A stretch of 19,752 nucleotides of DNA. Source: Natrialbaceae archaeon. Lineage in GTDB: Archaea > Halobacteriota > Halobacteria > Halobacteriales > Natrialbaceae. The notes beneath the pieces are model-generated. The model had not been told where the DNA came from. It made no database searches and worked only from the letters and a program-made list of their open reading frames with translations. The stretch is taken from contig PUKM01000149.1 of assembly GCA_003552325.1 (NCBI GenBank), positions 1-19,752 of the forward strand, given 5' to 3'. Position numbers and translations under genes: made by a program. Every line of letters starts with the position of its first letter. Within the stretch, counting starts at the first letter, position 1. Of the stretch, positions 13,616 through 19,752 are shown one piece after another.

Positions 13616-13623
13616 CACTTATC
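13616..13623 (+). promoter_or_regulatory. TATA-like box for the 275-residue lipoprotein
   Basis: CACTTATC is centred 27 bases before the ATG at 13647, a leaderless arrangement. Confidence 0.5.
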
Positions 13624-13646
13624 ACGGCTACACACACGGTTCGAAT

Positions 13647-14474
13647 ATGCACCGCCGCACCGTCGTGACCACAGCTGTGACTGGCGTCGTTGCCGGGGCG
13701 GCAGGGTGTCTGAACATCGGTGGAGAGGGCACCGAAAGCGGAGATGACGCTGCCACCGATGCCTATGAGGCCGATAGCAGCTACGAACGGTGTACTCGCC
13801 CGTTTGTTCCCAAGGACGAACTCCCCTCCGAGAGTGCTGACGAGGTCGCAGCGGCCCTCGAGCAGGGCGAATACACGGCGGAGAAACTCCACTACCCCGC
13901 TCTCGTCGCCGAAGACGCGATACTGTGGGACGTCGATAACAACCACTACTACACACACCGAGTCGATACCGAAGATTCCACGCCAATCTTGATTTTCGAG
14001 GAGACCACGCCATCTCGTGCGGTGTCCGGCGAGGTGAAAATCAGCAATCAAACGACCGAGACGGTCGACATCGACGCCACGATCTCGACGGCGGACGACG
14101 TGCTCGTCGAATCCGAACTGTCTGTTGACCCGGCAGACGATATTTCGGCAGTTGAATCGATATCGAACGACGAGTACGCCGGCCAGTCGTGGCAGGCAAG
14201 CCGTCTGCCCGGAATCGAATTCCCGGACGAATTCCGCGACTACCACCTCGAAGTCGTGATTGAAACCAACGGGGACGAACACACCGAAACGAGTACGGTC
14301 AGTATCCACCCGTGGTTCGAGTACTACTGGGTACAGGTTGCTGAGGATGGTGTTCTTGCTGACCCCGTGTGGGAGAACAATAAACTGTTTACTCAGGGCC
14401 CAATCGACTCGAAAATGGGCGAGCATTGGGAATGTGCGTCCCCGGCTGAAGGGTGGCCGACTGACCGAGACTGA
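13647..14474 (+). CDS. Tat-exported lipoprotein, unknown function
   Basis: The 275-residue protein begins MHRRTVVTTAVTGVVAGAAGC. This is a twin-arginine signal with a lipobox (AAGC, Cys21), so it is probably exported folded and lipid-anchored on the outer face of the membrane. An acidic linker follows. A region at about residues 130-230 alternates beta-like segments (VSGEVKISNQTTETVDIDAT, DYHLEVVIETNGDEHTETST), suggestive of an immunoglobulin-like or beta-sandwich fold. Two further cysteines (Cys49 region CTRPF and the C-terminal HWECAS) could pair. There is no catalytic motif. The first ATG has a TATA-like box 27 bases upstream. It precedes the PDZ-containing site-2 protease on the same strand, but a separate promoter seems likely. 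The family is not recognised. Confidence 0.85.
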   Translation: MHRRTVVTTAVTGVVAGAAGCLNIGGEGTESGDDAATDAYEADSSYERCTRPFVPKDELPSESADEVAAALEQGEYTAEKLHYPALVAEDAILWDVDNNHYYTHRVDTEDSTPILIFEETTPSRAVSGEVKISNQTTETVDIDATISTADDVLVESELSVDPADDISAVESISNDEYAGQSWQASRLPGIEFPDEFRDYHLEVVIETNGDEHTETSTVSIHPWFEYYWVQVAEDGVLADPVWENNKLFTQGPIDSKMGEHWECASPAEGWPTDRD

Positions 14475-14592
14475 CGGCGTCTCTCAAAAGCGTCTCGAGG
14501 AACAGGGCCTTCTCCGTTTCAGCGACCGGTAACCGATCGAGTGACGACTTCAGACAAAACGCCTTTGACTACGCCTCCCTCATGAGGGGACA

Positions 14593-16428
14593 ATGGAGCC
14601 GTCTGCGTCCGTCGTCACCCTCCAATCCCTACTCCCTCTCTCGAGTACGCTCACGTGGATTCTCGCTGGCATCGCCGCCTACTGGCTCGCGGTCATCGCG
14701 ATCCGCAACCGTGGGCTCTTTCCCTCTTACGTCAACACACAGGGCCCGCTGCTCACGATCCACACCACCCGTGGTCGGGACTTCCTCGAGTGGTTGTCGG
14801 GGCCGAAGCGTCTCTGGCGAGCCTGTGCCAACGTCGGCGTCGGCATCTCGATCGTCGTCATGGGCAGTATGTTCTTTTTCCTGCTCACCGCCGCGTTCGC
14901 GGCCAGCCAGGCTCCCGAGCCCACGAGCGTCCAGCAACCGACGAACGTGCTGGTGATTCCGGGGGTCAACGAATTCCTGCCGCTTTCGGCCACGCCGGGC
15001 ATCGTCTTCGGCCTGCTCGTGGGCCTCGTCGTCCACGAAGGGGGTCACGGCCTGCTCTGTCGCGTCGAGGAAATCGACATCAACTCGATGGGCGTCGTGC
15101 TCTTCGCCGCCTTACCGATCGGCGCGTTCGTCGAACCCGACCAGGAGGGAAGCCGCGAGGCCTCACGCGGCGGCCAGACGCGGATGTTCGCCGCGGGCGT
15201 CACCTTCAATTTCATCGTGACGCTCATCGCCTTTGGCTTGCTGTTCGGGCCGATCGCGGGCGCGATCACGGTCGCCCCCGGGGCCGCAATCGGTGGTGTT
15301 GTCCCCGGTTCGCCAGCCGCCGACGCGGGTATCGAACCAAACGATCGGATCACGGCCATCGACGGGACCGACGTCGAGACGAACGACGACCTGATGGACC
15401 GCCTCGAGGCGGCCGACAGCGACGTCGTGACCGTCGAAATCGACGGCGAACGGACGGCGGAGTTACATCGATCGTTGCCCGTCATGGGGACGATCGATGA
15501 CCCGCCGATCGACCTCCAGCGTGAGGACATCATCCTCGAGGTCGACGGCGAACCGGTCTCGACCGAGGCCGAGTTCGTCGCGGCTGTCGGCGACGACGAG
15601 ACCGTCGAGTTGACCGTCGAACGCGACGGCGAGACCGTCCAGCTCGAGTCCGCGCCGATTGGGAGCGTCGTCGCTATCACGGACGACGGACCACTCGCGG
15701 AGGCGGGTGCACCGGGTGGCGACCAGTTCGTCATCACCGAGTTCGACGGCGAACGCGTCCACTCCTACGACGCGCTCGAGGAGCTCCTCGGGGAGACCGA
15801 TCCCGGTGACGAGGTTACCGTCGCGGGCTACCTCGACGGTGAGCGCGTGAGCTACGAGGTCACGTTGGGTGACCGCAGCCAGCTGACCGGCGGCGGCACC
15901 GTCGGTTTCGAAGCGATCGAAGGCATCTCCGGCATCGCGGTCAACGACGCCGGCCTCGAGTTGTACCCCGCCGACGAGTACCTGGCCATCCTCGGCGGTG
16001 ACGCGGAGGGCAGTTACAGCCACATCACCGATACGTTCCTCGGGAAGATGGTGTTCATCCTGTTCTTGCCGATCATCTCGGTGGTCGAACTCCTGCCGTA
16101 CAACTTCGCGGGCTTTACCGGCGGGATCGAGAACTTCTATCAAACGCAGGGATCGCTGTCGATCCTCGGCGATTGGACCGTCTTCGCGATGGCCAACCTG
16201 CTGTTCTGGACCGGCTGGATCAACGTCCAGCTCGGCTTTTTCAACTGCATTCCGGCGTTCCCGCTCGATGGGGGCCACATCTTACGAACGAGCACCGAAT
16301 CGATCCTCTCACGGCTCCCCTTCGATGCCACTCGAGGGATGGTTCGGGTGGTCACGACGACGGTGGGGGTGACGATGCTCGTGAGCTTCCTGTTCATGCT
16401 CTTTGGGCCGCAGTTGCTGGCCGGGTAA
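14593..16428 (+). CDS. Site-2 protease (M50) with internal PDZ-type repeats
   Basis: The 611-residue membrane metalloprotease has the zinc motif VVHEGGHGLL with HEGGH at 148-152. The conserved third-ligand motif FNCIPAFPLDGGHILR (LDGGH at 558-562) is near the C-terminus. Between them lies a large extracytoplasmic insert of about 210 residues. It carries a clear PDZ domain at about 233-295 (IGGVVPGSPAADAGIEPNDR) and two further PDZ-like units, at about 305-355 (EDIILEVDGEPV) and 360-425 (GPLAEAGAPGGDQFVITEFD). Helices lie at about 20-37, 82-104, 135-152, 200-220, 485-500, 530-550 and 585-608. PDZ domains in RseP-like enzymes gate access of substrates already cut by a site-1 protease; the substrate here is unknown. 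A weak TATA-like TTTGA lies 27 bases before the ATG. I remember M50 genes downstream of lysS in other haloarchaea. Confidence 0.93.
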   Translation: MEPSASVVTLQSLLPLSSTLTWILAGIAAYWLAVIAIRNRGLFPSYVNTQGPLLTIHTTRGRDFLEWLSGPKRLWRACANVGVGISIVVMGSMFFFLLTAAFAASQAPEPTSVQQPTNVLVIPGVNEFLPLSATPGIVFGLLVGLVVHEGGHGLLCRVEEIDINSMGVVLFAALPIGAFVEPDQEGSREASRGGQTRMFAAGVTFNFIVTLIAFGLLFGPIAGAITVAPGAAIGGVVPGSPAADAGIEPNDRITAIDGTDVETNDDLMDRLEAADSDVVTVEIDGERTAELHRSLPVMGTIDDPPIDLQREDIILEVDGEPVSTEAEFVAAVGDDETVELTVERDGETVQLESAPIGSVVAITDDGPLAEAGAPGGDQFVITEFDGERVHSYDALEELLGETDPGDEVTVAGYLDGERVSYEVTLGDRSQLTGGGTVGFEAIEGISGIAVNDAGLELYPADEYLAILGGDAEGSYSHITDTFLGKMVFILFLPIISVVELLPYNFAGFTGGIENFYQTQGSLSILGDWTVFAMANLLFWTGWINVQLGFFNCIPAFPLDGGHILRTSTESILSRLPFDATRGMVRVVTTTVGVTMLVSFLFMLFGPQLLAG

Positions 16429-16568
16429 GTGTACTCGAGGGTGCCTCGAGCACTCGACTCGCGTGGCAGGATAACCCCCAAGTTGTGACAAATATTGATC
16501 TGGGGTGTATCGTCTGGTAGCTGTGGCGGGGGGACCCGATACCTGAATAGCTTAGTTCCACCACAAAG

Positions 16569-16585
16569 TATTTATATATATATAA
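16569..16585. promoter_or_regulatory. 17-base A/T run in a gene-free gap
   Basis: TATTTATATATATATAA stands out in GC-rich DNA. It lies in the gap 16429-16741 (313 bases), which contains no credible gene. It could be a strong TATA region for the lipoprotein at 16742, with a leader of about 135 bases. The gap also has a GTATCG/CGATAC hairpin (16507-16512 with 16537-16542), possibly linked to the end of the protease message. Nothing else is evident there. Confidence 0.4.
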
Positions 16586-16741
16586 CAGGTTCACTGAAGC
16601 CAGTAGTCTAATCAGACACTACGGTGAGACGACAACGCATTCACAACGGAACGATGTATCGAGCAACGAATCCTGTGGTGAAAGGCGGTGCTGGACGTCC
16701 ACCTGCTACGTTGGAGTAACAGAACCCAATTGAGTACCACT

Positions 16742-17179
16742 ATGGATATCAACAATGTACAAAGACGAACGCTCCTGGCGACGGCTGCCGGTGGTGCGCT
16801 TGCAGGGTGTCTCGGTGACGATGATGAAGGATCTATTCTCACCGGTATTGTTGTCAGCAATCGTCTCGCGGAAGCGATTGTCGTCGATGTCGCTGTCGAG
16901 TGGGAAGGGGACGGTGTCCTCGAGGAAACGTACGAAGTAGACGGGCAGGAGCCTGATGGTCCGATACCAGGTGCTGCAGTGGACCGGACGTGGCCACACG
17001 AACCTGGTCAGTTCTCGATTTCATACCGATATCCTGGGGACGAGTGGCAGTCGTTTGAACCGGGCGATCACGACTACCCAGATTGTATGGAGGTCGATAT
17101 TTCTCCGTCTGTGAACACGAGAGAACTTGGTGTTAGCTTTGTCCAAGGAGAGGACTTCTGTCCGGAAGACGACGAGTAA
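16742..17179 (+). CDS. Small Tat-exported lipoprotein, unknown function
   Basis: The 145-residue protein begins MDINNVQRRTLLATAAGGAL. This is a twin-arginine signal (QRRTLL) with a lipobox LAGC (Cys23), followed by an acidic GDDDE. The mature part looks like one compact beta-sandwich: ILTGIVVSNRLAEAIVVDVA (the pattern 'noun-isles plus strands' of haloarchaeal Ig-like lipoproteins), FSISYRYPGDEW, and a C-terminal pair of cysteines (DCMEV and DFCPEDDE) that may form a disulfide. The frame is open back to 16688, but the twin-arginine signal fixes 16742. No catalytic residues are recognised. Codon use is less GC-biased than in upp next door. Function is unknown; similar small lipoproteins are abundant and poorly conserved in haloarchaea. 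Confidence 0.82.
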   Translation: MDINNVQRRTLLATAAGGALAGCLGDDDEGSILTGIVVSNRLAEAIVVDVAVEWEGDGVLEETYEVDGQEPDGPIPGAAVDRTWPHEPGQFSISYRYPGDEWQSFEPGDHDYPDCMEVDISPSVNTRELGVSFVQGEDFCPEDDE

Positions 17180-17194
17180 CTGCTCACGACAAAT

Positions 17195-17276
17195 GGTGCT
17201 GTCGGCAGTAACTGTGTGCAGCGTATCGCCGACGTGGGATGGTGAGAACCGTGAAAGACGGACAACTGATAGCATC
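17195..17276 (+). repeat. Hairpin element, diverged copy (1 of 3)
   Basis: Bases such as GCTGTCGGCAGTAACTGTGT followed by GGTGAGAACCGTGAAAGACG align with few gaps to the elements at 18031-18112 and (inverted) 19639-19717. This copy is the most worn and its central hairpin is partly lost. It lies between the lipoprotein and upp. Confidence 0.45.
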
Positions 17277-17352
17277 TGTGACTCATTGGAGGAATGCAAG
17301 GAGCCCTCGAGCAATCGATAGCATCAACTGGTCGGACAGTGAGGATGCAGGT

Positions 17353-18030
17353 ATGCCGATCGAAGACCGGGACGACGCCTACCTCGTCACACACGCACTG
17401 GCCAAGGACACGCTGTCGCGACTTCGAGACGTCGAAACCGAGCAGGTGAGCTTCCGCAAGGGGCTCGTCAAGCTCGGGCGCATCTGTGGCTACGAGATCA
17501 TCGACGGTCGAATGGAAACCGAGTACGTCGAAATCGAGACCCCACTCGAGGCGACGATGGGCGAACGCGTCCGGGGCCTCGACGACGTCGTCATCATCAA
17601 CGTCCTCCGGGCGGCGACGCCGTTCGTCGAAGGGCTGCTCAAAGCCTTCCCCCGTGCCCGCCAGGGCGTCATCAGCGCCAGCCGGGACGAGGAAGCGGGC
17701 CGAGACGAGACGGGCACGTTCCCGATCACCATCGATTACGTCAAACTGCCCGAGATCACCGAGGACGACACCGTCATCGTCGCCGACCCGATGCTCGCGA
17801 CGGGGAGTACGATGAACGCCGTCCTCGAGCACGTCATCGAGAACTCGGCCGATCCCGAGCACCTGATCGTTCTCTCGGCGGTGTCCGCACCGGAAGGGCT
17901 GTTGCGCGTCGACGAGGCGTTTCCCGAGGTCGACCTGCTCACGGTCGCCATCGACGACTATCTCGACGACGACGGGTTCATCGTTCCCGGCCTCGGGGAC
18001 GCGGGTGATCGGGCGTTCCGGACCACCTGA
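17353..18030 (+). CDS. upp: Uracil phosphoribosyltransferase
   Basis: The 225-residue cytoplasmic enzyme joins uracil to PRPP to make UMP in pyrimidine salvage. Signatures are VSFRKGLVKLGRICGYE (32-48), VVIINVLRAATPFVEGLLKA (79-98), the PRPP-binding loop VADPMLATGSTMNAVL (143-158), SAVSAPEGLLRV (175-186) and the uracil-binding C-terminus DGFIVPGLGDAGDRAFRT (207-224). Length and domain content are normal. The frame is open to 17239, but that extension overlaps a repeat element and is not family-like, so the start is 17353 (MPIEDRDD). In this window pyrH supplies the next step, UMP to UDP. Confidence 0.96.
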   Translation: MPIEDRDDAYLVTHALAKDTLSRLRDVETEQVSFRKGLVKLGRICGYEIIDGRMETEYVEIETPLEATMGERVRGLDDVVIINVLRAATPFVEGLLKAFPRARQGVISASRDEEAGRDETGTFPITIDYVKLPEITEDDTVIVADPMLATGSTMNAVLEHVIENSADPEHLIVLSAVSAPEGLLRVDEAFPEVDLLTVAIDDYLDDDGFIVPGLGDAGDRAFRTT

Positions 18031-18112
18031 GGTATCGACGGCTGATACTGTGTAACGATCCTCGCCACCCGGAGAGGCGAGCATCGTGAACGACTGACAG
18101 CCGACAATATGA
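18031..18112 (+). repeat. Hairpin element (2 of 3), upstream of the M20 peptidase gene
   Basis: This copy starts just after the upp stop. Its core hairpin is CTCGCC-ACCCGGAGA-GGCGAG (18061-18081), extended by CGAT/ATCG after one mismatch. The outer arms contain CGGCTG (left) and CAGCCG (right). It is about 85% identical by eye to the inverted copy at 19639-19717 across the core. Confidence 0.75.
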
Positions 18113-18143
18113 ACGAGGCGGTGTGCAACTGCCGACACACGAG

Positions 18144-18151
18144 CGTTTATT
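18144..18151 (+). promoter_or_regulatory. TATA box for the M20 peptidase
   Basis: CGTTTATT is centred 27 bases before the ATG at 18175. It lies downstream of the alternative ATG at 18109, so it supports the later start. Confidence 0.6.
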
Positions 18152-18174
18152 CTCTTCTTGGCTGTCTGTGTGGT

Positions 18175-19581
18175 ATGTGCCCACCAGACGCAGTCGACCA
18201 CTCGATTTCGACACGCTTCGATAGCTATCTCGAGGACCTCCAGCGCCTCGTATCCCACCCATCGATCAGCGCCACCGGTGAGGGCGTTCGTGACTGTGCC
18301 GAACTGCTCGAGTCACTGTGTCTCGAGTACGGGTTCGATACGACCGAGATCGTCGAAACCAGTGGCCAGCCCGCGGTCATCGCCCACGCGTACGTCGACG
18401 GCAATCCGGCTACCGAAGCCCCGACCGTGCTGATGTACGGCCACTACGACGTCCAGCCAGTCGAGGACTCGGCGTGGGAGACGGACCCGTTCGAGCCCGT
18501 GATCCGTGAGCAAGACGGCGAAGCGTTTCTCTACGGTCGTGGCACGGTCGACAACAAGGGACAACACTTTGCCCACCTGTGTGCGGTGCAGTCGCTTCGC
18601 GAAACCACGGGTTTGCCAACTCACGTCACGCTCTTTCTCGACGGCGAAGAAGAGAGCGGCAGTCCACACATCGAGGAGGCCGTGCGGCCGCGGGTGGACG
18701 AACTCACCGCAGACGTCTCGATCAACGCCGATGGACCGGTTCACGACTCCGGTCGGCCGACGGTCGTGTTGGGCAACCGCGGCATCCTCCTCGTCGATAT
18801 CGAGGTGCGCGGTCCAAAGGGAGACCTCCACTCCGGACACTACGGCGGTGCTGTCCCGAACCCCGCCTGGGAACTGCTTCACCTCCTCGAGACGATGCGT
18901 GACGGCGACGGACGGATCACGATCGACGGGTTTTACGACGACGTCAGGCCCATCACGGCATCGGACCGGGAACTCCTCGAGGCCGTCGAACCCGACCCGG
19001 AGGCGCTCGTCGGTCACCTCGATATCGGCGGATTACAGGGTGGCCCGGGTGAGTCGTTTCTCGAGCAGACGTTGTACTATCCCTCACTCAATATCAACGG
19101 GCTCGAGAGCGGGCACATCGGTGACGGGTTCAAAACGATCGTCCCCTCGAAAGCGTCGGTTACGATCGACGCACGCCTCGCCGCGGATCAGGATCCAGAC
19201 GACGTCTACGACCGGATCGTTGCCCACGTCGAGGACCACGCCTCGGATCTCGTTTCAGTGTCAATCTCGCGTGGCCCGAGTATGGACCCACTACGAACTC
19301 CCGCCGACTCGCCGTACGTCCAGCCGGTTGTGGCTGCCGTCACGGATGGGTGGGGCGTCGATCCGATCGTGAAACCGGCCTCCGGTGGGTCGGCCCCCTA
19401 CGCCGTCTTTGCCAACGTGCTCGACATTCCCCACCTGACCGTGCCCTACGGCCAACCGGACAACAACCAGCACTCTCCGAACGAGCACTTCTCGCTCGAG
19501 CATTTCAAGCGCGGAATTCACACGACTACCCGACTGCTGGAGACGGTTCGTGACGTCCACGAAGGGTCCGACGCTCTGTGA
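18175..19581 (+). CDS. M20 family metallopeptidase (dipeptidase/acylase-type)
   Basis: The 468-residue di-zinc hydrolase has all M20 landmarks. MYGHYDVQPV carries His90 (first metal) and Asp92. YGRGTVDNKGQ has Asp126 (bridging). DGEEESGS has Glu158 (general base) and Glu159. NADGPV has Asp187, and SPNEHF near the C-terminus has His438. The lid domain (GNRGILLVDIEVRGPKGDLH, HSGHYGG) is present. Such enzymes release amino acids from dipeptides or N-acyl amino acids in the cytoplasm; the sequence resembles the CNDP/PepV-like group with the ValGlyHis-equivalent 'LMYGHYDVQP'. The ATG at 18175 is chosen over the one at 18109, which falls inside a repeat element upstream of the TATA box. Inverted copies of the hairpin element flank this gene. 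Confidence 0.95.
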   Translation: MCPPDAVDHSISTRFDSYLEDLQRLVSHPSISATGEGVRDCAELLESLCLEYGFDTTEIVETSGQPAVIAHAYVDGNPATEAPTVLMYGHYDVQPVEDSAWETDPFEPVIREQDGEAFLYGRGTVDNKGQHFAHLCAVQSLRETTGLPTHVTLFLDGEEESGSPHIEEAVRPRVDELTADVSINADGPVHDSGRPTVVLGNRGILLVDIEVRGPKGDLHSGHYGGAVPNPAWELLHLLETMRDGDGRITIDGFYDDVRPITASDRELLEAVEPDPEALVGHLDIGGLQGGPGESFLEQTLYYPSLNINGLESGHIGDGFKTIVPSKASVTIDARLAADQDPDDVYDRIVAHVEDHASDLVSVSISRGPSMDPLRTPADSPYVQPVVAAVTDGWGVDPIVKPASGGSAPYAVFANVLDIPHLTVPYGQPDNNQHSPNEHFSLEHFKRGIHTTTRLLETVRDVHEGSDAL

Positions 19582-19638
19582 GGACAGTGCTGTCTTTCCA
19601 GTGCACGTGCTGGCTTCCACTAACAGAACGGCTCTCTC

Positions 19639-19717
19639 ATACTGTCGGCTGTACGTCGTTCACGATTCTCGCCTCCCCGGGTGGCGAGAATCGGTACACA
19701 GTGACAGCCAACAGTAT
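19639..19717 (-). repeat. Hairpin element (3 of 3), downstream and inverted
   Basis: The 79-base element has near-perfect ends: ATACTGTCGGCTGT (19639-19652) pairs with ACAGCCAACAGTAT (19704-19717) at 13 of 14 positions. The inner stem CGATTCTCGCC pairs with GGCGAGAATCG around a CTCCCCGGGT-type loop. On the minus strand it aligns with the element at 18031-18112. No gene is seen in the rest of 19582-19752. Confidence 0.8.
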
Positions 19718-19752
19718 CAGGTATCGATTTCGGCCCGATTACTGGCCTTCCT

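Noticed and set aside
13351..14013. Minus-strand open frame of 220 codons
   Set aside because: Arg/Ser-rich shadow running opposite the lipoprotein gene and the GC-rich block.
15463..16278. Minus-strand open frame of 271 codons
   Set aside because: Antisense shadow of the PDZ-containing M50 protease.
17074..18258. Minus-strand open frame of 394 codons
   Set aside because: It is acidic and long, but runs exactly antisense to upp, which has full family motifs. Long antisense frames are common in GC-rich haloarchaeal genes.
1..19752. CRISPR array, insertion sequence, toxin-antitoxin or defence cluster
   Set aside because: No regularly spaced identical repeats, transposase motifs or defence-type domains were seen in any frame I examined.

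Overview
The window is a chromosomal segment of a haloarchaeon. Its proteins are strongly acidic and the DNA is GC-rich. CTCGAG recurs dozens of times, often in frame as Leu-Glu. Archaeal markers include class I lysyl-tRNA synthetase, ribosomal protein S19e, a PDCD5-like protein and an archaeal-type UMP kinase. Many genes have a TATA-like box about 27 bases before the start codon, which indicates leaderless transcripts. The CTCGAG bias and several small proteins look like the Natrialba/Natrinema/Haloterrigena group; this placement is from memory and is not proven here.

Layout: 1-515 is the 3' part of nadC (NAD synthesis). 558-2069 holds three small membrane proteins and a GNAT acetyltransferase. 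2190-2520 is a tRNA-Leu(UAA) gene on the minus strand, followed downstream by a tandem array of tRNA-3'-end fragments alternating with hairpins. 2670-3731 is a Tat-exported protein of unknown function. 3929-5083 is a rhodanese/metallo-beta-lactamase fusion (sulfur metabolism). 5154-6771 (minus) is the cluster S19e - PDCD5-like protein - PP-loop ATPase. 6914-7846 is thiL, which overlaps tail-to-tail with a site-2 protease (7839-8963). 9292-9531 is a small conserved winged-helix-like protein. 9782-10627 is a MobB-like/MoaE fusion for molybdopterin synthesis, divergent from the pyrH-lysS operon (10762-13187). After a gap containing a terminator and a GC-rich repeat-like block come a Tat lipoprotein, a second site-2 protease with PDZ-type repeats (14593-16428), a second Tat lipoprotein, upp (uracil salvage) and an M20 dipeptidase.

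Most genes are housekeeping: nucleotide metabolism (pyrH, upp), cofactors (nadC, thiL, moaE), translation (lysS, rps19e, tRNA-Leu), and membrane proteolysis and export. I see no defence system, CRISPR array, insertion sequence or prophage. The least explained material is non-coding: (a) the tRNA-Leu-derived repeat/hairpin array, whose two best hairpins keep their loops but differ by compensating changes in their stems; (b) an approximately 80-bp hairpin element present in three copies around upp and the M20 peptidase, two of them in opposite orientation flanking the peptidase gene; (c) a cluster of palindromes upstream of the small winged-helix-like gene; (d) three consecutive hairpins in the 8964-9291 gap that could be a structured RNA.
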